In this document: in pieces, positions 62,901 through 64,000 of the stretch | How positions within the stretch are numbered: position 1 is the first letter of the stretch | Layout: the number at the start of each line of letters is the position of its first letter | Assembly (NCBI RefSeq): GCF_040784935.1 | Contig: NZ_CP160680.1 | Span: 1,603,501 to 1,667,500, forward strand | DNA: 64,000 nucleotides | Direction of reading: 5' to 3' | Source of the DNA: Lewinella sp. LCG006 | GTDB taxonomy: Bacteria; Bacteroidota; Bacteroidia; Chitinophagales; Saprospiraceae | The notes under the pieces: model-generated | Databases searched by the model: none | What the model was told of the DNA's origin: nothing | What the model saw: the letters and a program-made list of their open reading frames with translations, nothing else | Position numbers and translations under genes: made by a program

Positions 62901-64000
62901 TGTTTCGGAAATATAGACCTGGGCGTATTCCTCCACCTCGCTGAAGTTGGCGTTATTTCGCTCTACTTTGAGGTTTTTCAGCACCTCTAAGGGGAAATCA
63001 AACTGATTTTGTCCACGCCAAACCTCTGCCTTATAAGCTGGCGAATTGGGATTTGCCGTTGGGCTCACGAAATCAGGTCGAGACATCTTCAGGGGTATCT
63101 CGTATTCGTAATAGTTACTATTGAAATCACTTCCCAGACGAATAAACATTGTAAGTGCATCATCGGGCACATCCAGCTGATTTCTTTCCTCAGCATGGAC
63201 AAACATTTGCAGACGCTCGTACAGGCGCATATCTACCTCGGTATATTTGAATACCGACTGTACACCACCATCACAGAGATTATCGATCCTTAAGGCTAGT
63301 GATTGCTCGTTTTGCAGGGTATTAAAAACACCAAGCGACTGCTCTCGCTGAATCCCTAAAGGCAGGGTATAATTGAAGGGTTGCTTATTGCCATTCTCCT
63401 CAATGTTTACTGCATCAATTTGGAAACTTTGACCGGTGGTCTCACATGCTTCGGTCGCACCATCAAAACCAATATCCTCGCGGGTATAGCGCCGCCACTG
63501 GTTACGCACCAGCTCCAGGGTCGCGAAACGCAAGATGGTAGGCGCAGCAAAATCTTTGAGGTACATCCGCATGAAGCGAATAGAGCGGAAGTTTTGAATA
63601 CCATTGATGGCTTCAAAAACACCGGGCCTGATTTGCTGGCGCAGCGGTACTCGGAAGCGGTACCAGATTCGATTAGTGGCACCATCTTCGATCTGGTCTG
63701 TGATATATAATGCTCGTGCCCGATCAATCTCCCGAGGATTGGACGGATCTGCGTAGATGGGAATAGTATATTCAAAGTACGACTCCGTTTCGTTGAGGGT
63801 ATTGTCGCCATCCAAATCTTCCGCATCGGGAACATTGGTACCTGATTGACGAAGCTGGGTACCCTGATTGGCGCCAGAGTTGCCCTGTGGGTTATTAAAC
63901 CTACGGTACCGCTCCCGGAGGCGATCACTACTATCGAAACCATCGTTGTAAAAACGGAAGTTGTCGTTAGCGACATCGTTTCTCAACAAGTTAGCAGCTT
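59931..64000 (-). CDS. sprA: Cell-surface protein SprA, C-terminal part (gene continues past right edge)
   Basis: The frame is open from 59931 to 64000 without a stop, so at least 1356 codons are inside the window; the rest lies off the right edge. The protein is a very large barrel of the SprA/Sov type. Recognised pieces are DAEDLDGDNTLNETESYFEY, IRFMRMYLKDFA, VKVMMIGIRNPIKDDD, LGSVTVAGNYNSIGFG and a final GGIVVRFQLN. In Flavobacterium SprA is the outer-membrane translocon channel of the type IX secretion system and is needed for gliding. The identity rests on memory of the family, not a search. Confidence 0.93.
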   Translation of the reverse strand, partial: AANLLRNDVANDNFRFYNDGFDSSDRLRERYRRFNNPQGNSGANQGTQLRQSGTNVPDAEDLDGDNTLNETESYFEYTIPIYADPSNPREIDRARALYITDQIEDGATNRIWYRFRVPLRQQIRPGVFEAINGIQNFRSIRFMRMYLKDFAAPTILRFATLELVRNQWRRYTREDIGFDGATEACETTGQSFQIDAVNIEENGNKQPFNYTLPLGIQREQSLGVFNTLQNEQSLALRIDNLCDGGVQSVFKYTEVDMRLYERLQMFVHAEERNQLDVPDDALTMFIRLGSDFNSNYYEYEIPLKMSRPDFVSPTANPNSPAYKAEVWRGQNQFDFPLEVLKNLKVERNNANFSEVEEYAQVYISETDEGPPGVHNIKVKGNPNLGFVKVMMIGIRNPIKDDDLLQTYSVEAWANELRLTGLNEKGGLAAIGRVDMQLADLGSVTVAGNYNSIGFGALDNGVMERSRERVTGYDLAADVNIDKFFPEEWGLRIPFYAQRSNTTSTPEFDPYDLDIRLKDKLDATETAAARDSIREQAQDITNRVVYNFSNVGKERTGDNGGATPKPWDIENFSASYNYTRTDRSDPLILNDAREEYAGGIDYSYSRPTNYLQPFKGLKSKPLRIIKEFNVNPLPNSFSFSTVLDRNFSRTQYRFSGVEERFNTFFNKSFLWNRNYDLNWDLTRSLKFNFNANTSAAIDEPDEIAALEDPTITDIDQYRRDSIWTSIRNFGRPKLYQHNVSLSYTLPIRYLPYMDWVQVRAQYQGGYAWNAAALNVDSLGNVIQNSQNRQLNADFNFDKLYDQVPFLKKINRPARPSRNTGRTPSGRTSGKDEEVGDPSGGKKKKDDEISPITRAIIRPLLLVRKGRFTYSENMRTVVPGFTPQTELLGLSSGFDAPGWGFVAGLQPKIRTLTDAEREAANAGNPVADDWLYQNREWITQNVFLNQDVIQEYTQNYEGRLTIEPFQDFRLEIEGNRNFTENYTESFKIFDKEAENVDFAHRVPNFGGRLTVSYNALSTIFQGSRDEVIALFKTFEDYRPIISQRIGTGLHDDPNLAAEGYTDGYGRNHQDVLIPAFIAAYSGQDPNTIDLDPFNTSWKPNWRMTYNGLSKLKAFKNIFSSFNISHSYKSTFAINNYETSLYYLRALRENPDGGGLDLETYDFFPRLEIPDVIIQENFAPLFAIDMTFQNGMSMNFDYKQARTLSLNVTGKQVLQTSSSEIATGFGYRMSGVNIGFLTGNKNKKGRGAAEEPDPNATAPGGRPRQNRSGGRLNTNDLDLQFNFSYRDDLTVTQKLDSGIFEPTSGSLSVSLSPSAEYQLNKNLSLRLFVDYRRVLPRTSIGFPRTDASGGIVVRFQLN

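Noticed and set aside
1-64000. tRNA, rRNA, tmRNA or riboswitch genes
   Set aside because: I scanned for T-loop-like TTCGAATC/TTCAAATC pieces and known leaders and saw none with supporting stems; short or unusual RNAs could be missed by eye.

Overview
The window looks like chromosomal DNA of a Bacteroidota bacterium, most likely a Saprospiria (Lewinella-like) relative. The evidence is a partial SprA (type IX secretion/gliding), a GLPGLI-family protein, two TonB-plug outer-membrane barrels with carboxypeptidase-regulatory N-domains, PorT-like and OmpA-like envelope proteins, many lipoproteins and a moderate GC content (judged by eye). No rRNA, tRNA or CRISPR array was seen.

Layout. 1-5.1 kb: a TonB-type barrel (runs off the left edge), a GLPGLI protein and a divergent OmpR-type two-component pair, with tandem GTTAA boxes in the divergent promoter. 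5.3-13.5 kb: secreted esterase with TPR, thioredoxin lipoprotein, Uma2 nuclease-like protein, EamA transporter, K+ channel with HTTM protein, SDR. 13.7-22.8 kb (mostly minus strand): regulatory-domain protein, Lon, a hypothetical protein, OmpA protein, amidohydrolase, CoiA-like protein, TrkA. 22.9-26.4 kb: LMW-PTP, an IS1182-like element nested inside a 171-bp repeat, WG-repeat protein. 26.4-33 kb: GMC oxidoreductase with its subunit-3 partner, M28 peptidase, Hpt, lipoprotein, a substrate-binding protein without signal peptide. 33.4-38.1 kb: second TonB-type barrel, GH43 lipoprotein, a broken RAYT gene interrupted by a MITE, KptA. 38.2-44.2 kb: lipoprotein, SCO protein, a five-gene minus-strand cluster ending in a LuxR-type two-component pair, PorT-like protein. 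44.4-57 kb: PLP enzyme, TraB/GumN protein, GH3-remnant/serine hydrolase fusion, PBP4-type peptidase, DUF1648 and HEAT proteins, lamin-tail secreted protein, asd, pyrD. 57.2-64 kb: second OmpR-type pair and the C-terminal part of SprA.

Most genes are ordinary. The unusual content is in the repeats. A TA-flanked MITE-like family (163 and 196 bp) has one copy whose removal restores the reading frame of a RAYT remnant. A second family of about 170 bp (ends AATAGACTTGTT) has one copy split by the IS with a 4-bp duplication. Two long hairpins share their outer ends but have different, self-complementary stems. A dispersed GACCAGTTAACC/GGTGC repeat occurs at several places, and there are several perfect long palindromes. 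The best candidate for an undescribed protein system is the 39.5-42.8 kb cluster: two unknown proteins, a membrane protein, a histidine kinase and a response regulator, overlapping or closely packed. All calls come from reading the sequence; no database search was run.
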